Shown in pieces: positions 1 to 6,617 of a DNA stretch of 11,836 nt. A program made the position numbers and the translations under genes. Under the pieces are notes generated by a model. It was not told the origin of the DNA and ran no database searches. It saw only the letters and a list, made by a program, of their open reading frames with translations. Location: contig MUCU01000055.1 of NCBI GenBank assembly GCA_002817055.1, positions 1 to 11,836 on the forward strand. Direction: 5' to 3'. Position 1 is the first letter of the stretch; each line of letters begins with the position of its first letter. Source of the DNA: SAR202 cluster bacterium Io17-Chloro-G7. GTDB taxonomy: Bacteria > Chloroflexota > Dehalococcoidia > UBA3495.

Positions 1-644
1 CCCAACGGCAAATTCACGGATTTTCGGCCTGGCGGGCCGCCGCTGGGTTGTTTAGACCAATGTTCGGTCAACCGTTCGGTCAACCAAGGTTCCAAGACTG
101 AGAACGATTTTAGAGCACCAATTTACGTTAGTCAATTGACTGAAACGAAAGGACAGTACCCTAAATTTATGAGTCGATACCCGGAGGTTTCGATAATCCA
201 ATACTCGGCCCGTCGGCGCCTATTATCAAGACGCAATAGTCTTTGTCAGAGGGACCACGTAGACCAGAAGGTCTAGTTGTCGCATGGCCCGTTTGCTGGA
301 AGCACTTTCCTGAAGCAGCACCTCCTGAAAGCAACAAGCCGCCGCCATCTTCACGATATGACCGAGTGAACATCCATGGGTGAACCTACGTGAGACTACA
401 TATTTCGAATACACCCGCAGTAAATGACAACAGTCCCGTTTGAGAACGCAAGCTAAATTCCGGTCACGCACTCGAACTCAGGAATGGAGCATCCTAGGCT
501 GGCGCCCTTCGCTAACTATAACCATTCTTTATCCGACCATCTGTTATTATGTATCTGCGTCGACTGCGAATTACTTGACCTTTAATAATTTCGCATACCG
601 GCAAGGCCTAGAGATAACGGCCATAAGGATGTAAAATAGTCATC
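1..644. other. Left-edge stretch without a convincing gene
   Basis: No reading frame here gives a protein I recognise. On the plus strand, the frame starting at base 1 is open from the window edge to a TAG at 274-276 (91 codons). Its translation is rich in Arg, Ser and Gln and shows no family motif, so it may be the tail of a gene, decayed coding DNA, or chance. Several ATGs follow with only short frames. The last 150 bases are more AT-rich than the flanking genes and probably contain the promoter of the gene at 645. A TTGACC hexamer at 575-580 resembles a -35 box, but no matching -10 box sits at the right distance. I see no tRNA cloverleaf and no terminator. Confidence 0.5.
62..85 (+). repeat. 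12-bp perfect tandem duplication
   Basis: The 12-mer GTTCGGTCAACC occurs twice in immediate succession (62-73 and 74-85). It lies in the gene-poor left edge, inside the open frame that enters from base 1. Because 12 is a multiple of three it would not break that frame. It could be a replication-slippage duplication or a pair of protein-binding half-sites. Nothing nearby decides between these. Confidence 0.85.
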
Positions 645-1460
645 ATGAGTACCGTTTTACTTATTGCCGCTCTCGCTCTGGTATCGATATGGACAGCCCG
701 CTTGGCCAAATCAAAAGGGAGGAATCCATGGCTATGGGGCGGCGCATCTTTTGTCCTCGGAATTCCCACTATACATTTGTTCGCGGTGGCTCCGCTCATA
801 ATAATCATGTTTTTGAAGAAGGCTCCGGAACAAGCCGGACCAATAGTTCAGACCACCACTTGTCCCAAGTGCCAGTCTTCTTCCGCCAAAAACTCCCGCT
901 TCTGCACCAATTGCGGTTGGGAGGTAGCCCGAGTCAACACTTTGGATACACCCCAAGAAGTGGCGGAGCCAATCGTCGCCCCTTCCACCCAAACTCAAGA
1001 ACCTGCCGAGGTGTCCCGGGCTCCGACCCAAGACAATACTCAATCACCGGCTCAATCAAGCGAAGCTGCCGTTGAATCCAGCACAGATGATGTCGCCGAA
1101 TATTCTCCGGTTACTGCGCCGGTCCATTCCGAGATTGATCAACTTGAAACGGTCGAGACAGATTCTGAACCGACTGGTGAGCCAGCAGCCGAGGAAACTC
1201 TTGAGGAGATCACTTCGTACCGCAAGATTGTCCCGGTGGACGCTCCCACCGCTGCGGTAATGACTGAAAGGGGTGTTCGGCTTTTCAATCAAGGGCGGAC
1301 CCAAGAGGCAATCGACCAGTTCACCAAAGCGATCGCTTTGGACGCAACATATATCGAGGCTTGGGCGAAGCGGGCCGAGGCGTATGCGCTGTTGGGCCGT
1401 GGAGATCAAGCAGCCGAAGACCAGCGCCGGTTGGATTCGTTGAACGCCAGTTCCCCTTAA
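645..1460 (+). CDS. Membrane-anchored zinc-ribbon protein with C-terminal TPR
   Basis: Hypothetical protein of 271 residues; I cannot name a specific family. Residues about 3-20 and 30-57 are hydrophobic and probably form two membrane segments, separated by a short basic loop with a KGRNPWLWG motif seen in other small membrane proteins with zinc ribbons. Residues 73-90 form a zinc-ribbon knuckle pair (C73-x2-C76 and C87-x2-C90, the second as FCTNCGW). Residues about 99-200 are an acidic, Pro/Ser/Thr/Glu-rich linker, probably disordered. Residues about 202-264 contain a tetratricopeptide unit (GVRLFNQGRTQEAIDQFTKA and its partner helices). The layout suggests an adaptor tethered to the inner membrane with its TPR in the cytoplasm. 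The ATG at 645 has AAGGA at 625-629, a rather long 15-nt spacing. The gene stands alone on the plus strand and converges with fabI, with 19 bp between the stops. Confidence 0.85.
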   Translation: MSTVLLIAALALVSIWTARLAKSKGRNPWLWGGASFVLGIPTIHLFAVAPLIIIMFLKKAPEQAGPIVQTTTCPKCQSSSAKNSRFCTNCGWEVARVNTLDTPQEVAEPIVAPSTQTQEPAEVSRAPTQDNTQSPAQSSEAAVESSTDDVAEYSPVTAPVHSEIDQLETVETDSEPTGEPAAEETLEEITSYRKIVPVDAPTAAVMTERGVRLFNQGRTQEAIDQFTKAIALDATYIEAWAKRAEAYALLGRGDQAAEDQRRLDSLNASSP

Positions 1461-1479
1461 CTCCTGCCAGCGGTCTATT

Positions 1480-2253
1480 TTAGATTGCCATGATGTGGTA
1501 GCCAGCATCTACCGGGATGACCGACCCTGTGATCCCGCTGGATAGATCGCTACACAGAAACAAGGCTGTGTTGGCCACCTCATCAGCGCTGATGTTTCTT
1601 TTAAGGGCCGCTTTTTCCGCATGGCGCCGCCTCATATCCATGAACCCGTGAATCCCTCGGGCTGCCAATGTTTCCAATGGTCCGGCGGATATAGCGTTCA
1701 ATCTGATTCCCTTTTCACCAAACTCGAAGGCTAGTTGCCTAACTTCATGTTCGAGGGCGGCCTTGGCAGTCCCCATAACATTGTAGCCGGGGTATACCTT
1801 GGTCGAAGCATGAAAGGTCATGGTCACTACGCTACCCCCGGAGGTCATCAAGGGCGCTGCGTGCTTCACCAACGGTATCAGGGAGTATGCGCTGACTTCG
1901 AGAGCTATCCTAAATCCTTCCCGTCCGGTTTCGGAAAAATGGCCGGCCAAGTCCTCGCGGTTGGCGTAGGCAATGCTGTGGACTAGGAAAGAAATGTCTC
2001 CGAATTCCTCTTTTACGGTGCTGAACAATTGCTCGATCTGATCATCGTTCGTAGCATCACAGGGGATTACCAAGGCGCCTTCCAAAGTTTCGGCTAATCG
2101 GGATACTCTGGACTCTAACCGCTCGCCCTGATAGGTTAAGGCCAACCTTGCGCCTGCCTGCCCTAGAACACGGGCGATGGACCAAGCTATACTGCGGTCA
2201 TTGGCTACGCCCAATACCACACCGTTTTTTCCGGTCAAATCTATCGGAAACAC
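1480..2253 (-). CDS. fabI: Enoyl-[acyl-carrier-protein] reductase FabI (NADH-type)
   Basis: Reduces the trans-2 double bond of enoyl-ACP in the last step of each fatty-acid elongation cycle; cytoplasmic. It is a short-chain dehydrogenase of 257 residues, close to the E. coli length. The N-terminus MFPIDLTGK and the nucleotide loop GVANDRSIAWSIA are typical of FabI, as are HSIAYA, the Y157-x6-K164 pair in YNVMGTAK, SAGPLETLAA and the ending SGITGSVIPVDAGYHIMAI. One oddity is that the residue aligned with E. coli Tyr146 is Phe147 (context VTMTFHAS). An upstream in-frame GTG at 2259 is possible, but it lies inside the ribosome-binding sequence, so I prefer the GTG at 2253. The stop is TAA at 1480-1482. 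The gene is last in the minus-strand run and follows the luciferase-like gene after a repeat-bearing gap, so it may be transcribed separately. Confidence 0.96.
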   Translation of the reverse strand: MFPIDLTGKNGVVLGVANDRSIAWSIARVLGQAGARLALTYQGERLESRVSRLAETLEGALVIPCDATNDDQIEQLFSTVKEEFGDISFLVHSIAYANREDLAGHFSETGREGFRIALEVSAYSLIPLVKHAAPLMTSGGSVVTMTFHASTKVYPGYNVMGTAKAALEHEVRQLAFEFGEKGIRLNAISAGPLETLAARGIHGFMDMRRRHAEKAALKRNISADEVANTALFLCSDLSSGITGSVIPVDAGYHIMAI

Positions 2254-2258
2254 CCTCA

Positions 2259-2264
2259 CCTCCC
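2259..2264 (-). promoter_or_regulatory. Ribosome-binding site that decides the fabI start
   Basis: On the minus strand GGGAGG occupies 2264-2259, followed by five bases and then GTG at 2253-2251. This is ideal Shine-Dalgarno spacing for a start at 2253. The in-frame GTG at 2259-2257 would use part of the binding site as its start codon. Starting at 2253 also gives the usual FabI N-terminus, MFPIDL. Confidence 0.75.
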
Positions 2265-2307
2265 TAGATTCGGCATGCCAAGGCTTTCCACCAAGTCACC
2301 TGAAGTC

Positions 2308-2383
2308 TGTCATTCTGAGCGGAGCGAAAAACCCTTGCGCCTTGGGAAAAAGACTCCTCGTCTCTTCGCTCCTTCGAATGACA
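2308..2383. repeat. Palindromic interspersed repeat (REP/MITE-like)
   Basis: The left arm, 2308-2327 (TGTCATTCTGAGCGGAGCGA), and the right arm, 2366-2383, are near-perfect inverted copies; the right arm read in reverse is TGTCATTCGAAGGAGCGA. They flank about 38 bases of A- and T-rich spacer. From memory, sequences close to GTCATTCTGAGCGAAGCGAAGAATC recur as dispersed palindromes in intergenic regions of Chloroflexota and several other phyla; this was not searched here. The element lies between the stop of the luciferase-like gene and the start of fabI. Its transcript could fold into a long hairpin that protects or ends the upstream message. A smaller imperfect inverted repeat (TTTTGGCGC against GCGC...CAAAA) follows at about 2385-2408. 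Confidence 0.8.
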
Positions 2384-2412
2384 CTTTTGGCGCAATGCGC
2401 ACGCAAAAATTT

Positions 2413-3372
2413 TTATAAGAATTCCGGCGCTATTTGCTCCAGGAAAATACCCAATTGCTTCTGCGGTTCAAAACTAGCAAAGCGCACGATCAGGGTCTCG
2501 GCGCCCGCTGCCACATACTCGTCCATCCGCTCCTTGACGCGTTGCGGTCCGCCAAACGGCCCCCAGCGAATGCCCCAGATTTCCGAGCCGTAGTAGCGAG
2601 TAAGAAACTCGGTGGCCTCGGCTTCCGCTTGAGACTCGTTGTTGTCCAGGTTCACTGTCATATAGAAAGTGGTTTCGAAACCCGCCGGGTCCCGTCCCAA
2701 GTCGGCGTGAAGCGACCGAACGGTTTTGACCAGTTGAGAATATTCCTCGGGAGTATCCGAAATGGAGATCAGGCCGTTCCCCAACCGGGCGGCCCTAGAC
2801 ATCTGGGCGTCCTGTTGTGCTCGCCAGTGGCTTGCCAGCAAGAAGGGTATCCCGCCCTGCTGAGAATGAGGGGGGGCGATCCTCACGCCCTCTAGGTTGA
2901 AGCGCTTACCGGGAAAATCCAAAGGCTCGCCGGAACCCAGGCCCTGCACGATCTGGACGATCTCTTCAAGACGTCCAGCCCGTTGCTTATAATTCAGGCC
3001 AGCGGCCCGCCATTCGCCTTTTTGGTCTTCGTTGAAGGCACCACCGACGCCAGCGCCGATGACCAAACGGCCTTTGGACAACAGGTCGACGGTGGCCAAG
3101 GTTTGGGCCAACAGCACGGGGTGTCGCAACGCTGCCAGAAGCACTGCCGTGCCCAACCGGACTTTGTGGGTATGGGTCGCAATTGCCGCCAGCATTGCCA
3201 GTGGCTCAAGCCTGGGTTTGGCGGTAAGGCTGTCGCCGACCCAGACCGAGTCCAGTCCGGCTGAGTCGACTATTCGGGCAAGCTCTATTATCCCGTCGGC
3301 GCTATCCGGCGGGCCATCGCCGATTAGCAACCCCCGAGTGGGTAAAAGTATCCCCAGCTTTGCTTTGCTCAA
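2413..3372 (-). CDS. Luciferase-like (LLM) flavin/F420-dependent oxidoreductase
   Basis: A member of the bacterial luciferase-like monooxygenase superfamily, 319 residues forming one TIM barrel. Visible family features are the first strand KLGILLPT, the segment GLDSVWVGDS at about 39-48, VRLGTAVLLAALRHPVLLAQ at 71-90, then TLATVDLLSKGRLVIGAGVG, and a C-terminal YVAAGAETLIVRFA. The superfamily includes both FMN-dependent monooxygenases and F420-dependent enzymes, and the sequence alone does not fix the cofactor or substrate. Its position just downstream of cofC favours F420, by inference. The only usable start is TTG at 3372, since an in-frame TGA comes directly before it; I see no strong ribosome-binding site. 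The 153-bp gap after cofC shows no clear terminator, so cotranscription is possible. Confidence 0.9.
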   Translation of the reverse strand: MSKAKLGILLPTRGLLIGDGPPDSADGIIELARIVDSAGLDSVWVGDSLTAKPRLEPLAMLAAIATHTHKVRLGTAVLLAALRHPVLLAQTLATVDLLSKGRLVIGAGVGGAFNEDQKGEWRAAGLNYKQRAGRLEEIVQIVQGLGSGEPLDFPGKRFNLEGVRIAPPHSQQGGIPFLLASHWRAQQDAQMSRAARLGNGLISISDTPEEYSQLVKTVRSLHADLGRDPAGFETTFYMTVNLDNNESQAEAEATEFLTRYYGSEIWGIRWGPFGGPQRVKERMDEYVAAGAETLIVRFASFEPQKQLGIFLEQIAPEFL

Positions 3373-3525
3373 TCAATAATCCGGTTCATTCTAATTTTAG
3401 CTATCGCCGAATCATCCGGGATGGCCAGAATTCCTGGGGATGCCCTTGTTGATACGGGCCCAGTCAGCGGCTGTCCTGAGACTCGGCAGACATCGACTTA
3501 AATCTGATCAACCGTTGCTGGGAGG

Positions 3526-4230
3526 TTACCGTCGGGGCACCAATCGCTCCAGCAATCCCGGTTCCATATGCTCGTAGCTCTCTAAATCATCGGGTGTGTC
3601 CATGTCGAACCCTAAACCAGGGCTATAGCAAATTGCGACGGAAATCTCGATGCTAGCAGCCTGAGCCAGATGTTTTATGAAACTCTTGCCCCCCAGTTCC
3701 GGTCGAAAGGGTATCCCGTGGGGCACCAATATCGCATTTGTGCCACCGTCCCGTCGTGCTGGGGCAAGGCTGATATTGTTTTGCTGCCGGGAGGCTTGAA
3801 TCACGCTGTGCACATCGCTGGGCTTGATAAAGGGCAGGTCGCTGGCCAAATACATGGCGGAACTGCCTCGCTCGGCTGCCCTATCAAATGCCTTGCCCAG
3901 AGTATCGTTGAGGTTCCGCCCCATCTCTTCAAGCCAAATGCCGCCAGCGTTGCGAGTGGCATTGCGCACCCTGGTGTCGCCTCCCACCACCCAGAAGGTG
4001 CCGACCGACGCCGCATTTACCGCTCCAATAACCCGGCGTAGCAAGCCCAGTGACAGGTGTTCCCTATCCTCTCTAGAGAATTTTTTCGATAATCGCGATT
4101 TACTATCTGAAAGTGGCTTCATGGGTATTATGATCGTGGGTCCCGACGATTCCTGATCAGATACTTGCTCGCCGCTGGATTCTGGAGTTTCATGACTTGC
4201 ATCCTGAGGTCCGGGAACTGGGTTGGCCAT
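3526..4230 (-). CDS. cofC: CofC: 2-phospho-L-lactate (or PEP) guanylyltransferase
   Basis: Joins a three-carbon phospho-acid to GMP from GTP, giving the activated precursor that CofD transfers to FO in F420 synthesis. Archaeal CofC is described with 2-phospholactate and mycobacterial FbiD with phosphoenolpyruvate; the sequence does not say which applies here. Numbered from the ATG at 4230 (234 residues), the nucleotidyltransferase core begins at about 32 with IIIPMKPLSDSKSRLS. It continues with GRNLNDTLGKAF (104-115), ASDLPF (129-134), GGTNAILV (162-169), GKSFIKH (181-187) and the metal-site motif GFDMDTPDDL (207-216). Residues 1-30 are an acidic Ser/Glu/Pro-rich extension not needed for the fold. 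A longer version from TTG at 4275 would overlap cofD; I prefer the ATG, which leaves 4 bp after the cofD stop. Confidence 0.93.
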   Translation of the reverse strand: MANPVPGPQDASHETPESSGEQVSDQESSGPTIIIPMKPLSDSKSRLSKKFSREDREHLSLGLLRRVIGAVNAASVGTFWVVGGDTRVRNATRNAGGIWLEEMGRNLNDTLGKAFDRAAERGSSAMYLASDLPFIKPSDVHSVIQASRQQNNISLAPARRDGGTNAILVPHGIPFRPELGGKSFIKHLAQAASIEISVAICYSPGLGFDMDTPDDLESYEHMEPGLLERLVPRR

Positions 4231-4234
4231 GGAG

Positions 4235-5170
4235 TTAATCACTCCCCAAAGCAATAACTGTCCGGGCAAGGGCAACCTTTTCGGATTCAGTTTGCATGAT
4301 GATGGGTTCCACCACCGGCGTTACTCCCAATTCCTCGATCTCGGAGGCTCGGTCGGAATCTTGTTGGTCTATTACAAGCACATCGCAATAATTCCGGTAC
4401 TGTTTGGCAACGCCGACGCAAGAAACCTCTTGGCCAAGCTCCGCCATTATTTTGCCAGCCGGGCCTTTCACCGAATCCCCTCCGACGATGGGGCTAACCG
4501 CTATTCGCTTGGCGGTGCTTTTCTCCAACATATCCGCCACTCCCGTCACAGCCAGTATGGGGCCCAAACTCAGGAAGGGATTGGACGGGCAGAACACTAT
4601 TATCTCTGCGTCACTCAACGCCGATTCTAGGCCAGGGGATGGTTTGGCTTCTTGAGCGCCGTCGTACCGGACGGCGTTGACTACAGGTTGAGCGCGCTGT
4701 CGCACGAAATAATCCTGCATCGACAAGTCGCCATCGTGCGTCTCAAGGACCGTGCGCAAGGGGTCGTCGCTCATCGGGATTACCTGGTGTTCGACGCCCA
4801 AACTGCGGCAAAGCTCCTGGGTTACTTGGGAAAGGGTCGCACCTTGACCCAAAAGCTGGGTGCGACGTATGTGAGTGGCAAAATCCCGGTCTCCCAGGTT
4901 GAACCAGGTATCCGCTCCGTACTGTTTGAGCATGCTCAATGCGGTGAAGGTGTCGCCGTGGAGGCCCCACCCAAAATCAGGGTCAGACAGTCCCGCCAGC
5001 GTGTACATCATGGTGTCTAGATCAGGGGAAACGTGCAGACCATGAAAAGAATCATCGTCGCCGGTGTTCACGCAAATCACGAGACGTTCCGGATGAACTA
5101 TTCTACAGAGACCCAGAGCTAGTTTGGCACCCCCGACACCTCCTGCAAAAGCCAAGACTTTTCCGTTCAT
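4235..5170 (-). CDS. cofD: CofD: 2-phospho-L-lactate transferase
   Basis: Transfers the phospholactyl (or enolpyruvyl) group from the CofC product to the deazaflavin FO, giving F420-0 or dehydro-F420-0 with release of GMP. It has 311 residues, the normal size. Conserved segments in order are AGGVGGAKL (9-17), NTGDDD (35-40), SPDLDT (48-53, with Asp50 at the metal-ligand position known in the archaeal enzyme), [11 protein letters not shown] (90-100), MSDDPLRT (133-140), [13 protein letters not shown] (194-206), [15 protein letters not shown] (226-240) and [11 protein letters not shown] (253-263). All expected active-site stretches are present. The start is ATG at 5170, with only a weak, distant GGGGAG before it. 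It sits between cofH (106-bp gap) and cofC (4-bp gap). Confidence 0.97.
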   Translation of the reverse strand: MNGKVLAFAGGVGGAKLALGLCRIVHPERLVICVNTGDDDSFHGLHVSPDLDTMMYTLAGLSDPDFGWGLHGDTFTALSMLKQYGADTWFNLGDRDFATHIRRTQLLGQGATLSQVTQELCRSLGVEHQVIPMSDDPLRTVLETHDGDLSMQDYFVRQRAQPVVNAVRYDGAQEAKPSPGLESALSDAEIIVFCPSNPFLSLGPILAVTGVADMLEKSTAKRIAVSPIVGGDSVKGPAGKIMAELGQEVSCVGVAKQYRNYCDVLVIDQQDSDRASEIEELGVTPVVEPIIMQTESEKVALARTVIALGSD

Positions 5171-5276
5171 GAAGAAGGCTGTGACTCCCCGTATATCCGG
5201 TGAAAGGAGGTATTTTGCGCAGACACGCCCGCGACATAGCGCATATTCAAGTTTCCCGGACGGCGCAGGTCGAACT

Positions 5277-6617
5277 TCACCCTGAAGTCCCCGACGGCGT
5301 CACCGCGGAAGAGGTCTCAGCAGACTGGTCGGAATATTTGGGGTGTTGGAAGCGGAATTTGTCCATTTGCACCAACATGTTGTAGGAACCGAACAGTTCC
5401 TCCACATTGTCCCCTACCAAGTCCAGCGGGTCTAATTCTTCATCGGCATCGCTGAACACCCGACGGGTTGTATAGGTGGTGTAACGCTCGGCAGGAATTC
5501 TGCCAGCTTGTCGAATTATTTGGCGGAATTCCGAAGGCCGCATTAGCTGGCCGTGCTGCGCCCCTGCGGACGTGGATATGGACTCATTGATAAGCGTTCC
5601 ACCTAGATCGTTGACTCCCGCCGTCAGTAATAGCTGGGATACCCTTGAGCCTTCTTTAACCCAGGAAGCCTGGATGTTGGGTATCCAGTTATTAAGCATA
5701 ATTCGGGCGATGGCGTGGACTTTGATAACGTCGGTGCCGGTCGGTCCTGACCGCACGCCCTCGACCAAGCCCTTGAGGAACATTGGCGCTTCCGATGCTA
5801 CGAATGACAATGGAACGAACTCGGTAATGCCGCCGGTCTTCTTCTGAATGTCACGGATGTAGGCCATGTGCTCGGAAAGTTGTTCGTTGGTCTCTCGGTG
5901 CCCGAACATTACGGTGGACGTGGTGGGAATGCCCAACTCGTGGGCCGTGGTTATGACCTCCGTCCATTGGTCTACTCTAATACGGCCCGGTGAAATAAGG
6001 TCACGAAGCTCTTGATCCAAAACCTCGGCTGACGTGCCGGGCAGGCTGCCCACGCCAGCATCCTTGAGACCTTGCAAGTACTCCCGAATACTGATTCGAG
6101 AACGGACGGAACCGTAGAGGACTTCCTCGGGGGAGAATCCATGGATGTGCATGCCCGGCAACTCGGCCTTGATGGCTTCGCACAGCCTGATGTACAAGTC
6201 GCCTTCCATCTGAGGCGGGAGTCCGGCTTGAATGCAGACCTCGGTGGCGCCGTAATCCCAGGCTTCCTTGGCCCTGCGGATTATCTCTTCCACCGGCAGC
6301 AAATATCCCTGTTCTTCGCGGAAGTCCCTGCTGAAGGCACAAAAGCCGCAACGTTTTATGCAAACATTGGTGAAATTAATGTTGCGGTTGACCACATACG
6401 TAACCACGTCGCCAACGGTCCGTCGCCGCAACTCGTCGGCGGTCAACACCAATGCGTGGTACTCCATTCCAGAGGTCTCGAAGAGCACGGTTGCGTCTTG
6501 GGCCGTGATGTCCCCGCCCTCTAGGGCCAGGTTTAAAATCATCCCTATATTTGGGTCCAGATGATCCAAAAGTTTTTCCACATCATCAGCACTGGGCTGT
6601 GGGTTAATTCCCGGCAT
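5277..6617 (-). CDS. cofH: CofH: FO synthase subunit 2 (radical SAM)
   Basis: One of two radical-SAM proteins that build FO, the deazaflavin chromophore of F420, from tyrosine and 5-amino-6-ribitylamino-uracil. CofH generates the tyrosine-derived radical that attaches to the pyrimidine. The [4Fe-4S]-binding motif C86-x3-C90-x2-C93 appears as NVCIKRCGFCAF. Other CofH hallmarks are VVNRNINFTN, VCIQAGLPP (127-135), IHGFSPEEVLYG (158-169), LPGTSAEVLDQ, TSTVMFGH (233-240), FVPLSF, NIQASWVK and GVNDLGGTL. The protein has 446 residues. The family core ends near residue 388, and an acidic tail of about 58 residues follows, finishing in Ser/Thr-rich sequence. The ATG at 6617 overlaps the end of cofG by 14 bp and has AAAGGGGG about 11 nt upstream, so translation is probably coupled. 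Actinobacteria carry CofG and CofH fused as FbiC; here they are separate. Confidence 0.97.
   Translation of the reverse strand: MPGINPQPSADDVEKLLDHLDPNIGMILNLALEGGDITAQDATVLFETSGMEYHALVLTADELRRRTVGDVVTYVVNRNINFTNVCIKRCGFCAFSRDFREEQGYLLPVEEIIRRAKEAWDYGATEVCIQAGLPPQMEGDLYIRLCEAIKAELPGMHIHGFSPEEVLYGSVRSRISIREYLQGLKDAGVGSLPGTSAEVLDQELRDLISPGRIRVDQWTEVITTAHELGIPTTSTVMFGHRETNEQLSEHMAYIRDIQKKTGGITEFVPLSFVASEAPMFLKGLVEGVRSGPTGTDVIKVHAIARIMLNNWIPNIQASWVKEGSRVSQLLLTAGVNDLGGTLINESISTSAGAQHGQLMRPSEFRQIIRQAGRIPAERYTTYTTRRVFSDADEELDPLDLVGDNVEELFGSYNMLVQMDKFRFQHPKYSDQSAETSSAVTPSGTSG

Noticed and set aside
226..471. Minus-strand frame of 81 codons in the left-edge region
   Set aside because: The translation is Cys- and Arg-rich with no motif, lacks a ribosome-binding site, and overlaps another unconvincing frame.
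689..1075. Plus-strand frame of 128 codons inside the zinc-ribbon gene
   Set aside because: It is a shifted reading of the same DNA. The frame beginning at 645 has membrane, zinc-ribbon and TPR signatures and this one has none.
3420..3445. Short palindromes CATCCGGGATG and CCAGAATTCCTGG after cofC, considered as a terminator
   Set aside because: The arms are only four or five bases and no T-run follows on the minus strand.
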